From positions 1-64,000 of the forward strand of contig NZ_JBPYCR010000018.1 in NCBI RefSeq assembly GCF_051846915.1: 64,000 nucleotides of DNA. Reading direction: 5' to 3'. The translations under genes and the position numbers were made by a program. The stretch comes from JBPYCR01 sp051846915 (GTDB lineage: Bacteria; Bacillota; Bacilli; Bacillales; Amphibacillaceae). Below the pieces are notes generated by a model. It was not told the origin of the DNA and did no database searches. It saw nothing but the letters and a program-made list of their open reading frames with translations. Positions 1 to 9,298 of this stretch are shown here, piece by piece. Numbering within the stretch: position 1 is the first letter of the stretch; each line of letters opens with the position of its first letter.

Positions 1-395
1 TCATTCATGTACTCTAATGCTTGTAGTATAGCCATTTCTGCATACCGCCTGGGTCTAAAACCGTAGCTGTTGTCGCTGAATTGACTATCAAATATCGGAG
101 TAAGAACTTGAGATATTGCTTGTTGTACGACTCGGTCGACTACCGAAGGTATTCCCAAGAGACGCGTTGCACCATCAGGCTTGGCAATTTCAACTCTTAA
201 GACTGGTTGTGGTTTGTATCTTCGCTCCCGGATTTCTAGGATGATTTTCTCCCTATTTCTCGCTAAGTATCCTCCTAGCTCATCTATAGTCATTCCGTCG
301 ACACCAGCTGCCCCTTTGTTTTTGATTACTTGTTTATAGGCATCATTCAGATTGTTTTTATCAAGAATTTTGTCTAGTATTGCACGTTTATGCAT
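1..395 (-). CDS. ltrA: Group II intron reverse transcriptase/maturase, N-terminal part
   Basis: This open frame starts with ATG at 395 and runs off the window start, giving 131 complete codons. The translation opens MHKRAILDKILDKNN and contains the hallmark blocks of intron-encoded reverse transcriptases: the N-terminal KNKGAAGVDGMT segment (RT0/RT1), KPDGATRLLGIPSVVDR, and SQFSDNSYGFRPRR (RT2). These match the group IIC maturase type. The protein would reverse transcribe the intron RNA and help it splice and move. The catalytic YADD box, X domain and any endonuclease domain lie outside the window, so activity cannot be judged. No frameshift is visible in the part shown. Confidence 0.9.
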   Translation of the reverse strand, partial: MHKRAILDKILDKNNLNDAYKQVIKNKGAAGVDGMTIDELGGYLARNREKIILEIRERRYKPQPVLRVEIAKPDGATRLLGIPSVVDRVVQQAISQVLTPIFDSQFSDNSYGFRPRRYAEMAILQALEYMN

Positions 396-880
396 GTATG
401 TTATATCCTTTCTTTCTCGTGAAGCTGGTATCCACTTTCATGCTTTGGCCAGTGGTCTTTTGCCATCTTCCAATAGAGATTTCTATAACGATAAAATTAT
501 TCAGCCCTTCATTCTTTCTAGCTTTCGCTAGATTTCTTCACTACTACGGCTTCTGCTGACTTCTCGTTTTCCAGGCATACATCACTGTATACTTTTGGGA
601 TAGAGAAACGAGACCTCCCCAGTTAAGGTGCGAACTCTTTCCCTCTATCTATCTGCCATATATACACCACATGATCGTTGTAGCTATTGGACTTCAGCTT
701 CTTTTGCAGCCTTACCCTCATGTGTTGCCTCTTATATGGTTTCTGTTCGTCAGACCAGAGGTTTGCCTCGAGCTTCCTTCAGATTCCGCCTCACGGTGGA
801 CACCCTTGCTTTTGGCTATGTGCTTACCGCTACAAGGTCGCACTTGGGACTTTCACCCATTAGAGTTCGCCCATGCTGGG
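1..880 (-). mobile_element. Group II intron (group IIC-like), 5' part only
   Basis: Read on the minus strand, this is the 5' untranslated ribozyme portion plus the start of the maturase gene; the rest, including domain V, lies beyond the window start. The 5' boundary is uncertain. A GTGCGAC motif, like the group II 5' consensus GUGYG, reads leftward from 843. A conserved-looking hairpin with a GTGAAAG loop lies just upstream of it, so the true first base could be as far out as about 880. The exon side is a ferritin gene followed at once by its rho-independent terminator (886-913). Insertion just behind terminators is the habit of group IIC introns. The class assignment also rests on the maturase sequence. 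Boundary confidence is low, identity is good. Confidence 0.75.
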
Positions 881-885
881 CGAAC

Positions 886-913
886 AAAAAAACACCATTT
901 TTGATGGTGTTTT
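886..913 (-). terminator. Rho-independent terminator of ferritin gene
   Basis: On the minus strand an 8-bp stem (AACACCAT/ATGGTGTT) is followed by a run of T, 35 bases past the ferritin stop. A second perfect 8-bp hairpin (GTTCGCCC/GGGCGAAC, 865-885) follows directly and is either the rest of the intron insertion target or the intron's first bases. Confidence 0.85.
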
Positions 914-947
914 GATGAAATCTGTATCAAGTTTTTTTATCTACATA

Positions 948-1457
948 CTAATCGTTAGAGTTTGAGGGGAATTTGCGCCCTCCTAATTCTTTTTCGTATA
1001 GGAACAGTGCATTTTTATCATCACTGATTCGTTTTAAATATTCAATATGTGTGTCAAAAGTTGCTTCTTCTTCAACTTGTTCATCTAAGAACCAGTTTAA
1101 AAAGGAAATCGTCGCATGTTCTTTTTCAGCCCAAGCGAGGTCTGTTAAATCGTAAAAGTTTTTCGTTACCGCTTTTTCTTGTTCAAGTGATGTTTCAAAT
1201 GTATTTAAAATAGAATTAAATTCGGTTTTAGGAGCCGATGTTGCCGTAATCTTCACTTGAATGCCGCGATCATTGAGGTAATCGTACAGCTTCATTGCGT
1301 GAAATCGCTCTTCCTCCGCCTGTTGAAGATAAAAATTGGCAAAACCGGAGTAGCTATGATGTTCGCAGTAGGCCGCCATTGCAATATAAGCTTGAGCAGC
1401 ATCAAATTCATTATTTACTTGTTCATTTAGGGCATCTGCTAACTTTTGACTAATCAT
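948..1457 (-). CDS. ftnA: Non-haem ferritin
   Basis: The 169-residue product is a bacterial non-haem ferritin, a cytoplasmic 24-mer cage that oxidises Fe(II) at a ferroxidase centre and stores it as ferric mineral. The visible centre residues are Glu17 in NNEFDAA, Glu50 and His53 in EEERFHA, Glu94 in the third helix and the QVEEE segment near 130. Length matches FtnA proteins (about 165). The ATG at 1457 follows GGAGATG at good spacing. It is monocistronic, divergent from yhdT-panF, with its own terminator. The downstream flank has been invaded by the group II intron without damage to the gene. No clear PerR or Fur operator could be assigned in its promoter region. Confidence 0.93.
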   Translation of the reverse strand: MISQKLADALNEQVNNEFDAAQAYIAMAAYCEHHSYSGFANFYLQQAEEERFHAMKLYDYLNDRGIQVKITATSAPKTEFNSILNTFETSLEQEKAVTKNFYDLTDLAWAEKEHATISFLNWFLDEQVEEEATFDTHIEYLKRISDDKNALFLYEKELGGRKFPSNSND

Positions 1458-1655
1458 ATTTACATCTCCTTTGCTAGATTTTTATTCACTTTTTAGTATA
1501 ACTTAAATTTACGTTCTCTTCATACAATACGGTTGAATAGTATCAATATTCTTGGCAGTAAAAATGACAAAAAGGGAGGTAACGAGGTACTATAATAGAT
1601 AATGAGAATGAATTCAGATAATTATTATTGAATGGTAGAAAGGAAGACTTTGATT

Positions 1656-1925
1656 ATGAACCAGGATGACAAACGATTTCAGATTGCCAATCGGGAAGCA
1701 TTGATTGGAGTGGGGTTAGTCATTTTCAACTTTATCTGGTGGTTTGCATTTGCCTATGGGCTTGGAAGTAAAGATCCATCAGAATATTCCTATGTTTTTG
1801 GGTTACCAGCATGGTTCTTTTATAGTTGTGTGTTAGGTTTCATTGTAATGGTTGTGCTTGTAACAATCATTGTGAAGAAGTTTTTTACAGATCTTCCTTT
1901 TGAAGACGAGGAGGGAGATCAATGA
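1656..1925 (+). CDS. yhdT: YhdT-family small membrane protein, partner of PanF
   Basis: The 89-residue protein has two hydrophobic segments (roughly residues 18-42 and 50-75) with charged ends, the pattern of the YhdT/DUF997 family, which is encoded immediately upstream of the sodium/pantothenate symporter panF in many bacteria. I chose ATG 1656 because AAGGAAG precedes it; a longer in-frame start at 1632 lacks a ribosome site. Its stop overlaps the panF start by four bases (ATGA), so the two are translationally coupled. Its function is unknown; the constant pairing suggests it helps the symporter assemble or work. Confidence 0.85.
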   Translation: MNQDDKRFQIANREALIGVGLVIFNFIWWFAFAYGLGSKDPSEYSYVFGLPAWFFYSCVLGFIVMVVLVTIIVKKFFTDLPFEDEEGDQ

Positions 1926-3355
1926 ATTGGCAAGCAATTATTCCATTACTAGGTTTTTTAGTTATTATTTTTGGCATCGGTCTGTACTCAGTTAGGTATG
2001 TACGGACATCAACTTCCTTTTTACAGGAATACTTTTTAGGTGGCCGAAGCATGGGTGGCTTTATGTTAGCCATGACTATGACGGCAACCTATGGCAGTGC
2101 AAGCAGTTTTATTGGCGGGCCTGGGACGGCGTACACACAAGGGCTTGGCTGGGTTTTACTGGCAATGTCACAGGTTGCTACAGGGTATTTTGTATTGATG
2201 GTATTAGGTAAAAAATTTGCTATTGTCACAAGAAAATATCAAGCAGTGACAATGGTGGACTTTTTAAAAGAACGATACCAATCAAAGTGGGTTGTTCTTT
2301 TTTCAGGATTTAGCATTATTATTTTTCTGTTTTCGGCAATGGCTGCTCAGTGGATTGGTGGAGCCAGGTTAATTGAGTCATTAACTGGCTTATCCTATAC
2401 AGCAGCTTTATTCATTTTTGCTATATCCATACTGATATATGTTACGATTGGTGGTTTTCGAGCGGTTGCATTAACAGATGCGATCCAAGGGACGATCATG
2501 TTTGTCGGAACACTCATATTGTTAATTGCGGTCATTGTTGCAGGTGGAGGAATACCAAAAATCATGGCTGATTTGACCGCAGAAAATCCAAACTTAATTA
2601 CTCCGTTTGGCGCAGATGGAAGTTTATCTCCCACCTATGTGTCTTCATTTTGGATTCTCGTCGGGGTCGGAGTGGTTGCTTTGCCACAAATAGCGGTTCG
2701 TGCGATGTCGTATAAAAATTCGCAATCCATGCATCGGGCATTGATCATTGGAACAATCGTGGTCGGTTTCATTATGTTAAATATGCATTTAATCGGGGTA
2801 TTTGCGAGACCAATTTTACCGGGAATCGAGGCAGGGGATGCTGATAAAGTGATGCCGCTAATTGCCCTTGAAGTCATGCCGGGGTGGCTTGCCGGTATTG
2901 TGTTGGCTGCACCGATGGCGGCGATTATGTCAACAGTTGATTCGCTTCTCCTATTAGTCAGTTCCACGATTGTAAAGGATGTCTATTTAAACTATGTGCA
3001 TCCGAGTGCAACGAACAACCAGGTAAAACGCCTCAGCTTTACAATTACCGCTTTACTAGGGGTAATCGTGTTTACGATTGTTTTAAATCCGCCTGATTTG
3101 GTAATTTGGCTGAACTTATTTGCTTTTGGCGGCTTGGAAGCGGCGTTTATTTGGCCAATTGTGCTGGGGCTTTATTGGTCCAAAGGAAATAAGTACGGAG
3201 CGCTTGCTTCGATGGTTGTTGGTGTTGTGTTGTATGTTGTGTCTGATACCTATTTTCCGCAGCCATTTGGTCTGCATTCGGTCGTTTTGCCTGTTCTCGT
3301 CTCCTTTTTCGCCTATGTAGTGGTCAGTTTAGGGACACGAAAGCTAATAATTTAA
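1922..3355 (+). CDS. panF: Sodium/pantothenate symporter
   Basis: The 477-residue integral membrane protein belongs to the sodium:solute symporter (SSS) family and would import pantothenate with Na+ for coenzyme A synthesis. About 13 hydrophobic helices are visible. The ATYGSASSFIGGPGTAYTQG segment near residue 55-75 and the GGFRAVALTDAIQG segment near 175 are characteristic SSS/PanF stretches. Length is normal (E. coli PanF 483). GGAGGGAGATCA precedes the ATG inside the end of yhdT. No terminator was found in the 173 bases before the next gene. The substrate call depends on the YhdT pairing and overall resemblance to PanF. Confidence 0.9.
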   Translation: MNWQAIIPLLGFLVIIFGIGLYSVRYVRTSTSFLQEYFLGGRSMGGFMLAMTMTATYGSASSFIGGPGTAYTQGLGWVLLAMSQVATGYFVLMVLGKKFAIVTRKYQAVTMVDFLKERYQSKWVVLFSGFSIIIFLFSAMAAQWIGGARLIESLTGLSYTAALFIFAISILIYVTIGGFRAVALTDAIQGTIMFVGTLILLIAVIVAGGGIPKIMADLTAENPNLITPFGADGSLSPTYVSSFWILVGVGVVALPQIAVRAMSYKNSQSMHRALIIGTIVVGFIMLNMHLIGVFARPILPGIEAGDADKVMPLIALEVMPGWLAGIVLAAPMAAIMSTVDSLLLLVSSTIVKDVYLNYVHPSATNNQVKRLSFTITALLGVIVFTIVLNPPDLVIWLNLFAFGGLEAAFIWPIVLGLYWSKGNKYGALASMVVGVVLYVVSDTYFPQPFGLHSVVLPVLVSFFAYVVVSLGTRKLII

Positions 3356-3528
3356 GACTTATTCTATGATAGCACGTTGATTATACAGAGTTCTTCCGCA
3401 TGGTATATTTACAATTTTATTAATAATGAGATTACTTTATGGTATAATCACAATGATTGACTATTCGTGTGTTGAAAATGAGATTTTAGATGAAATGAAA
3501 GCCGTAGAAAAAAAGGGGGGCTACATAC

Positions 3529-6500
3529 ATGGTATTCAAACAGATGAAAGTGCTATTGATACTTGTATTGATTCCCCTTCTTTTTATGGGTGATGTAATT
3601 GACGCTAAGGATAATAAAGGTAAAAATGAATCGGCAATTTTAAAAGCCAACACAGACAAAGTTTTATTGGATGATTCGATTGAAATTCTAATAGATAAGT
3701 ATGGCGGATATGCAATAGAAGATATTGTATCAGGCCGTTTGGAAGAACAATTTACTTCCTACAAAGAAATTGGTAGACCAAATTTCGGTTATACACAAGA
3801 TACATATTGGGTCCGGTTTCACATTGATAATCAATCATCCATACAGGATTGGTTACTTGAAATAGAAACACCGAAAATTAATCGTATTCACTTCTATGAA
3901 TCGAATACAGACGGTTCTTTTGAAAAGTTATCTATGGGAAATAAAGATCCATTTACAGATAAAGAAATTTATCATCGAAACTTTATTATGAATCTGCCGA
4001 TAAAGTCGTATGAGGAACAAACCTTTTATATGCAATTAAGAACCGGGGGATCGATGCAAATCCCATTAACCGTCTGGAATCCAGCGGCTTTTGGCGCAAA
4101 ATCGCAGACCGGGTATATGCTATTTGGTATTTTAATAGGCATTTCAGTTGTGATGTCCTTTTACAATCTATTTCTTTACTTTTCCATTCGGGACCGCAGT
4201 TACCTTTATTATGTGTTATTTGTTGTTTTAAATGGGTTTCTTTATTTGTCTGATACTGGCTTGGCATTTCAGTTTTTATGGCCGGAGCTTGTAAGGTGGA
4301 ATCTACAAGCAGTTGTCACCTTTATGTGTTTGGCTAATATGGCAGCTTTATTATTTACGAGAAGTTTTTTACGAACGAACCAATTTGTTCCGAGGTTAGA
4401 TCGTTTATTTAAAGTATTTCTTATTGTGAACGCACTAACTGCGATTTGGAGCTTATTCTCCTTTACACTTGCGATGTATGCCGCTATTATATGTGTTGCT
4501 GTTACGATAACTCTTGTTATTTCAACGTTGGTAATCAGTTTACGGAGGAAATATCGTCCAGCTCGTTTCTTTGCACTGGCTTGGGGGACCTTTTTATTTG
4601 GGGTATCCGTTTCAATTTTGGTGGATGCCGGGTTATTGCCGCTTATTCCTTTTACAAAATATGCTTGGCATGTAACGACAACGTTGGAGGTTGTTCTGCT
4701 TTCACTCGCTTTGGGTGACCGTTATAAGGTAATGCGCATGGAAAAGGAGCAGGCGAAAAAAGAAGCGATTGCGAGCCAAAAACTCGCATTAAAAAATTTA
4801 AAAAAGACGGATAAATTGAAAGATGAATTTTTGGCAGTGACTTCGCATGAACTGCGTACCCCTTTGAACGGAATCATTGGTATTGCAGAAACATTACGGG
4901 GCGGAGCTGCTGGGAAAATAACAAAAGAACTGGATCGACATTTATGGATGATTAGTGTGAGTGGGAGACGATTGGCGAACTTAGTCGATGATATTATTGA
5001 CTTTTCCAGGTTGAAAAACGATGATCTAGCTATTCATCCAGAACCTGTTCATTTGTTTACTTTGACAGATGTTGTTCTAACAATTTGTCAGCCGCTAACA
5101 AAGGATAAACCTATCTTATTAAAAAATCAAATTGATCCATCGACGCCGTTGGTTATAGCGGATGAAAACCGACTGCAGCAAATCTTGTATAATCTGGTTG
5201 GTAATGCAATTAAGTATACGGACGGGGGTGAAGTAAATGTTTCTGCTAAGAAACAGGAGAACTTTTTGAAGATAATCGTTTCAGATACAGGTAAAGGAAT
5301 ACCGTCTGATCAGATGGATACTATTTTTGAACCATTTCATCAAGGAGACTCTAGCACATCAAGGGAAGTCGGTGGATCCGGAATAGGTCTTAGTATAACG
5401 AAACGATTGGTTGAACTCCATCAAGGTGAAATAAACGTTGTGTCTACAGTAGGACATGGGTCAACATTCAGCTTTACCTTACCGATAAGTGAAGATCAAA
5501 GTAGAGCAAGGTTGGAGGCTGCCTCAACAATAATCTCAAGAAGCGTTGCCGAAGAAGAATTTGGCGTCGTCTCTGAACCTGAAATTATATCGCATACGGA
5601 AAAAACAACCATTTTAATTGCCGATGATGAGTTTGTTAATTTACAAGTGTTAAAAAATCAACTTTCAATGGAAGGCTATGATGTGATTGCCGTTTCAAAT
5701 GGTGAAGGTGTTATGGAGGAAGTGCGAAAACGACCGGTTCATTTACTAATCCTAGATATCATGATGCCAAAAATGTCGGGGTATGAAGTATGTCGCCGTT
5801 TGCGCGAACACTATTCATTGATGGAGTTACCTATTCTAATGCTCACTGCCAAAACACAGATGCACGATCAAATTACAGCCTTTGAGGTGGGTGCGAATGA
5901 TTACTTAACAAAGCCTTGTGATAAGCAGGAGCTTTTAACTCGAGTTAAAACGTTGTTGAAACTTAGTCGATTAAATCTTGAATTGAAAGAATTAAATCAA
6001 CATCTAGAAGAAAAAGTGGATACACGCACAGAGGCATTGAAAAAGGCTAACCAAAACTTGGAGAAAGCGAATCAAGAATTAATAAACATGGCGGAATCCC
6101 GTCGTATGTTATTAGCAAATATTGCACATGAATTAGGCACACCTGTCACCGTCATTCAAGGATACATGCAAGCCGTTCAGGACGGCTTAATTATCGATCA
6201 TGATCCACGTTATTTAGATATGGTGGAACATAAGCTACAAATTCTAAATCGGTTAATTGCGGACTTATCAGATTTATCAAAATGGGAAGCAGGAACGATG
6301 AGTTTAAACAAAGAGAAAGTTAATTTAAACGAATGGCTGAATCAAGTTCACGCAATGCATGAATGGGATGTCAAACAGGAAGATCGCCTATTTTCTTTTG
6401 TGAAAAAACAGAATGCGGAAAAATTTACAGCATATGCTTGTCACATTGACGTAGGTCGAATGGATCAACTATTTTCCAACCTCATTTGGAATGCGATCAA

Positions 6501-6804
6501 GCATACTGAACCGAATACCGGTGAATTGATTGTAACAGTCATGCTAATGGAAAAAACAAGTGAAGTGGTTATACAGCTTCAGGACAATGGCCATGGGATT
6601 GATGAAGAGAAATTGCCTTTTATCTTTGAGCGATTTTATAAGGCAACAAATCTGTCAACCCAGGATGACTCAGGAGGAACCGGTTTAGGATTAGCAATTG
6701 TAAAGGAAATTATCGAAGCCCATGAAGGGACGGTTCGGGTTGAGAGCCGACCGGGTGTAGGCAGTAAGTTTACTGTCGTTTTACCTATTTATCATGTTGA
6801 ATGA
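3529..6804 (+). CDS. Hybrid sensor histidine kinase, 7TMR-DISM sensor, two kinase modules
   Basis: This is a very large (1091-residue) membrane signalling protein. Visible order: signal peptide (about 1-27), extracellular DISMED2-like domain (40-190), 7TMR-DISM membrane domain with seven helices (200-400), first HisKA with SHELRTP (His440), first HATPase (GKGIPSDQ, GSGIGLSI), receiver domain with phospho-acceptor Asp743 in ILDIMMP, a coiled coil (815-855), second HisKA with AHELGTP (His867), and second HATPase (DNGHGIDEE, GTGLGLAI). It would sense an external ligand, probably a carbohydrate-like molecule by family precedent, and pass phosphate through an internal relay. The ATG follows AAGGGGGG. 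The next gene encodes an OmpR-type regulator, its likely target. Two complete kinase modules around one receiver is the odd feature. Confidence 0.88.
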   Translation: MVFKQMKVLLILVLIPLLFMGDVIDAKDNKGKNESAILKANTDKVLLDDSIEILIDKYGGYAIEDIVSGRLEEQFTSYKEIGRPNFGYTQDTYWVRFHIDNQSSIQDWLLEIETPKINRIHFYESNTDGSFEKLSMGNKDPFTDKEIYHRNFIMNLPIKSYEEQTFYMQLRTGGSMQIPLTVWNPAAFGAKSQTGYMLFGILIGISVVMSFYNLFLYFSIRDRSYLYYVLFVVLNGFLYLSDTGLAFQFLWPELVRWNLQAVVTFMCLANMAALLFTRSFLRTNQFVPRLDRLFKVFLIVNALTAIWSLFSFTLAMYAAIICVAVTITLVISTLVISLRRKYRPARFFALAWGTFLFGVSVSILVDAGLLPLIPFTKYAWHVTTTLEVVLLSLALGDRYKVMRMEKEQAKKEAIASQKLALKNLKKTDKLKDEFLAVTSHELRTPLNGIIGIAETLRGGAAGKITKELDRHLWMISVSGRRLANLVDDIIDFSRLKNDDLAIHPEPVHLFTLTDVVLTICQPLTKDKPILLKNQIDPSTPLVIADENRLQQILYNLVGNAIKYTDGGEVNVSAKKQENFLKIIVSDTGKGIPSDQMDTIFEPFHQGDSSTSREVGGSGIGLSITKRLVELHQGEINVVSTVGHGSTFSFTLPISEDQSRARLEAASTIISRSVAEEEFGVVSEPEIISHTEKTTILIADDEFVNLQVLKNQLSMEGYDVIAVSNGEGVMEEVRKRPVHLLILDIMMPKMSGYEVCRRLREHYSLMELPILMLTAKTQMHDQITAFEVGANDYLTKPCDKQELLTRVKTLLKLSRLNLELKELNQHLEEKVDTRTEALKKANQNLEKANQELINMAESRRMLLANIAHELGTPVTVIQGYMQAVQDGLIIDHDPRYLDMVEHKLQILNRLIADLSDLSKWEAGTMSLNKEKVNLNEWLNQVHAMHEWDVKQEDRLFSFVKKQNAEKFTAYACHIDVGRMDQLFSNLIWNAIKHTEPNTGELIVTVMLMEKTSEVVIQLQDNGHGIDEEKLPFIFERFYKATNLSTQDDSGGTGLGLAIVKEIIEAHEGTVRVESRPGVGSKFTVVLPIYHVE

Positions 6805-6820
6805 AAGGGCTGTGGGTGAC

Positions 6821-7516
6821 ATGGCAAAGAAAACGATTTTGGTCGTTGACGATGAAGAAGGAATCCGTATACTTATTCAGTTGTACCTGGAGAAAAAGGG
6901 CTATTTCGTATTAACTGCTGCAAACGGTGAAGATGCTTTACATATAGTAGATAGGGAAGAACCCGATCTTATTTTGCTTGATATAGAAATGCCAGGAATG
7001 GATGGGTTTGAAGTTTGTTGGGAAATCAGAAAAAAGCGAACTGTGCCCATTCTGTTTTTAAGTGTTCGCAGAGATGTGATGGATAAAATTAAATGCTTCG
7101 AATTAGGCGGGGATGATTACGTTATAAAGCCGTTCGATTACGCTGAACTGGAAGCGAGAATACAAGCGAATCTCCGTCGGTATTATAAGGATGATCAACT
7201 GGAATCGGATTTGCTCATTTATGGCGACTTAAAGATTCATCTTGATCGTTACATGTGTTACCTCAATGATCAACTGGTGCCATTATCCGCGAAAGAGGTT
7301 CAACTATTAATTCTACTAGCACAGCATCCGAACCAAGTCTGGAGTGCTGAACAGTTATATGATCATATATGGGGTGTGGATTCTGCCGGTGAAATTCAAA
7401 CAGTAAAAGTCCATATTAGTCATTTGCGCAGGAAACTGGAAAAAGATCCGACAAACCCAAAATTTATTCAAACGGTTCGTGGATTGGGATACGTATTTTC
7501 GACTGATGACGTATGA
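6821..7516 (+). CDS. OmpR-family response regulator
   Basis: The 231-residue protein has a receiver domain (acidic pair in VVDDEEG, phospho-acceptor Asp54 in LLDIEMP, conserved Lys in VIKPFDY) and a C-terminal winged-helix DNA-binding domain (about 135-228). The ATG at 6821 begins MAKKTILVVDD and has GGGTGAC upstream. A longer start at 6794 overlaps the kinase end. The gene lies 16 bases after the hybrid kinase, so the two almost certainly form one system. Downstream, tandem TTAACC repeats 11 bases apart precede the lipoprotein gene and are a plausible binding site. The regulated genes and signal are unknown. Confidence 0.9.
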   Translation: MAKKTILVVDDEEGIRILIQLYLEKKGYFVLTAANGEDALHIVDREEPDLILLDIEMPGMDGFEVCWEIRKKRTVPILFLSVRRDVMDKIKCFELGGDDYVIKPFDYAELEARIQANLRRYYKDDQLESDLLIYGDLKIHLDRYMCYLNDQLVPLSAKEVQLLILLAQHPNQVWSAEQLYDHIWGVDSAGEIQTVKVHISHLRRKLEKDPTNPKFIQTVRGLGYVFSTDDV

Positions 7517-7697
7517 TTGCCGTTGTCTTACCCGTAAACTACCATAGCAACTAAACGCATCATCTGAACAATTAAAGCCGTCGCTCTAATTTGTATCGTA
7601 AATTCATATTAAACCAATCACTAGTCCTTTATCCGCCTTTGAACACATCCTTTAGGGGTACGAGATTTTCACAAATGTTTTTAAATTATCGTTTTAC

Positions 7698-7724
7698 TTA
7701 ACCTTCTCTTAACCTTCGTATGAT
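7698..7724 (+). promoter_or_regulatory. Tandem TTAACC repeats with TATGAT -10, before lipoprotein gene
   Basis: TTAACC occurs at 7698-7703 and again at 7709-7714, an 11-base period, followed by a TATGAT -10-like hexamer at 7719-7724, about 36 bases before the lipoprotein start. OmpR/PhoB-type regulators bind direct repeats of this kind one helical turn apart. That the regulator encoded at 6821-7516 binds here is inference. Confidence 0.4.
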
Positions 7725-7760
7725 ATCTTTTGATTAGGTAAGAAGGAGTGTCGTAAAAAA

Positions 7761-8693
7761 ATGCGGAAAATCGCTATTATTCTATCTTTAATGTTACTCG
7801 CGATGCTTGTAGCATGTGGTCAAGAGGATGCTGATTCAACGGAAAATGCAAAGCAGGAAGTGGATAGTACAGAAGAAGCTGCACAGGAAGAACCGGAAGA
7901 AGTAACATCAAATGATGGTAATGCAGACAAAGAGCCGGACGATGTTTCAGTAGAGACTGTTTCCGGTGTGGAAGGTATCTTGAAGCAAACTGCCAAAGCA
8001 ATGAAATCAGTCTCAGGGATGGTGATAACGGGTGAACAGGAATCGACGATGGACATGATGGGTATGCAAGATCATGAAACATCCAATATAACCGGGAGAA
8101 TATCATTTGATCCGTTTGCTCAATATTTATTGATGGAAAGTGTGTCTGAGCAAGAAGGAGCTTCGGAAATGGAAATGTATTGGACGAATGAAGCGAGCTA
8201 TTTCACGGATACGGATACAGAAGGTTGGATGTCGGTGTCCGCTGAGCAGGCAGGTGGTATGATGAGCACGGTAGCTGCTCTTACTGAATCACAATTTAAT
8301 TTTTTTGCGGAACTACACGATTCGTTTGAGTTAAAAGAAGATGACGCTCATTATATTCTTACATTTTCCAGTTCCGGTGAGGAGTATAAAGAGGTGATGT
8401 ATGGTGCAATAAAAGAAATGGCTGGTGAAGATGCTTATCAAAGTTTAGTAGATATGATTACGGATATAAAAGGAACGTATGAGTTGAAGATTGATAAAAA
8501 GACGTTTTATGTCGTTTCCATGCAGATGGATACAGAACATACGAACAACTTTGGAGGCGCTGAAATTCATTCAAAGGATCACACCTACTATGAGTACAGT
8601 GACTTTAATAAAGCAGAAGAAGTTGTTGTTCCTGCTGAAGTTACGGAAAATGCTCAGGATCTTATGGATATGATACCACAAGTGACTGAGTAA
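7761..8693 (+). CDS. Lipoprotein, DUF6612-like
   Basis: The 310-residue product starts with a lipoprotein signal ending in LVAC (Cys19), so it should be lipid-anchored on the outside of the membrane. A low-complexity acidic linker rich in Glu, Asp and Thr follows (about 20-65), then a globular domain (70-305) that resembles the LppX/LolA-like lipoproteins grouped as DUF6612 in bacilli. No catalytic residues are evident. AAGGAGTG precedes the start. The gene sits 244 bases behind the two-component system with a candidate binding site between. A role in envelope sensing or lipid binding is only suggested by family. Confidence 0.75.
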   Translation: MRKIAIILSLMLLAMLVACGQEDADSTENAKQEVDSTEEAAQEEPEEVTSNDGNADKEPDDVSVETVSGVEGILKQTAKAMKSVSGMVITGEQESTMDMMGMQDHETSNITGRISFDPFAQYLLMESVSEQEGASEMEMYWTNEASYFTDTDTEGWMSVSAEQAGGMMSTVAALTESQFNFFAELHDSFELKEDDAHYILTFSSSGEEYKEVMYGAIKEMAGEDAYQSLVDMITDIKGTYELKIDKKTFYVVSMQMDTEHTNNFGGAEIHSKDHTYYEYSDFNKAEEVVVPAEVTENAQDLMDMIPQVTE

Positions 8694-8768
8694 ATACGAT
8701 AATTGGAATTACTTTTAAAAGAGTTGAGTATGATATTATAATTTCAAAATTTGAAGGAGGAACTCATT

Positions 8769-9185
8769 ATGAACGAAGATAAAGATCAAACGGTATTTAA
8801 AGAGGATGCTGTACAGTCGACAGAAAGTGAACAAAAGAAAGAAAAAGAGAAGAGTTCATCAACAGGAATGGATAAAAACGTAGCAGGAATGCTGTGTTAT
8901 TTAGCTGGATTTATCACTGGTATCATCTTCCTTGTTATTGAGAAAGAAGATCGTTTTGTCCGGTTTCATGCGTTGCAGTCGATTATTACGTTCGCCATTA
9001 TATTTGTTGCCAGTCTTGTTTTGACAGCCGTACCAATTATCGGCTGGCTCATTGGAATACTGCTTTCCCCGCTGTCTGTCATCTTGTGGATTGTTTTAAT
9101 GGTAAAAGCTTATCAAGGAAAAACGTTCAAACTGCCAATCGCTGGAAATATGGCGGAAAAACAACTTGACTCAATGGGAAAGTGA
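8769..9185 (+). CDS. DUF4870-like membrane protein
   Basis: The 138-residue protein has a charged, Glu/Lys-rich N-terminus (1-35) and three hydrophobic segments (about 38-60, 70-92 and 98-118), with GMLCYLAGFITGIIF and DRFVRFHALQSI, both typical of DUF4870. I chose ATG 8769 because AAGGAGG lies 8 bases upstream; an in-frame TTG at 8751 overlaps that ribosome site. Function is unknown for the family. A strong terminator (9299-9358) follows. The gene could share transcripts with the lipoprotein upstream (75-base gap). Confidence 0.8.
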   Translation: MNEDKDQTVFKEDAVQSTESEQKKEKEKSSSTGMDKNVAGMLCYLAGFITGIIFLVIEKEDRFVRFHALQSIITFAIIFVASLVLTAVPIIGWLIGILLSPLSVILWIVLMVKAYQGKTFKLPIAGNMAEKQLDSMGK

Positions 9186-9298
9186 TTAGTAAAATGGATT
9201 TTTAAAAAGGTTATTATAAAGTGCAATATGTGTTTAAAGTGCTTTGGTGTATTTATTCCTTAGACAGTAAAAACCTGAACTTACAACAGTAATATAAC

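Noticed and set aside
1598..1616. GATAATGAGAATGAATTCA resembles a Fur box ahead of yhdT-panF.
   Set aside because: Only the first half fits the 19-base consensus and pantothenate uptake is not an expected Fur target; too weak to list.
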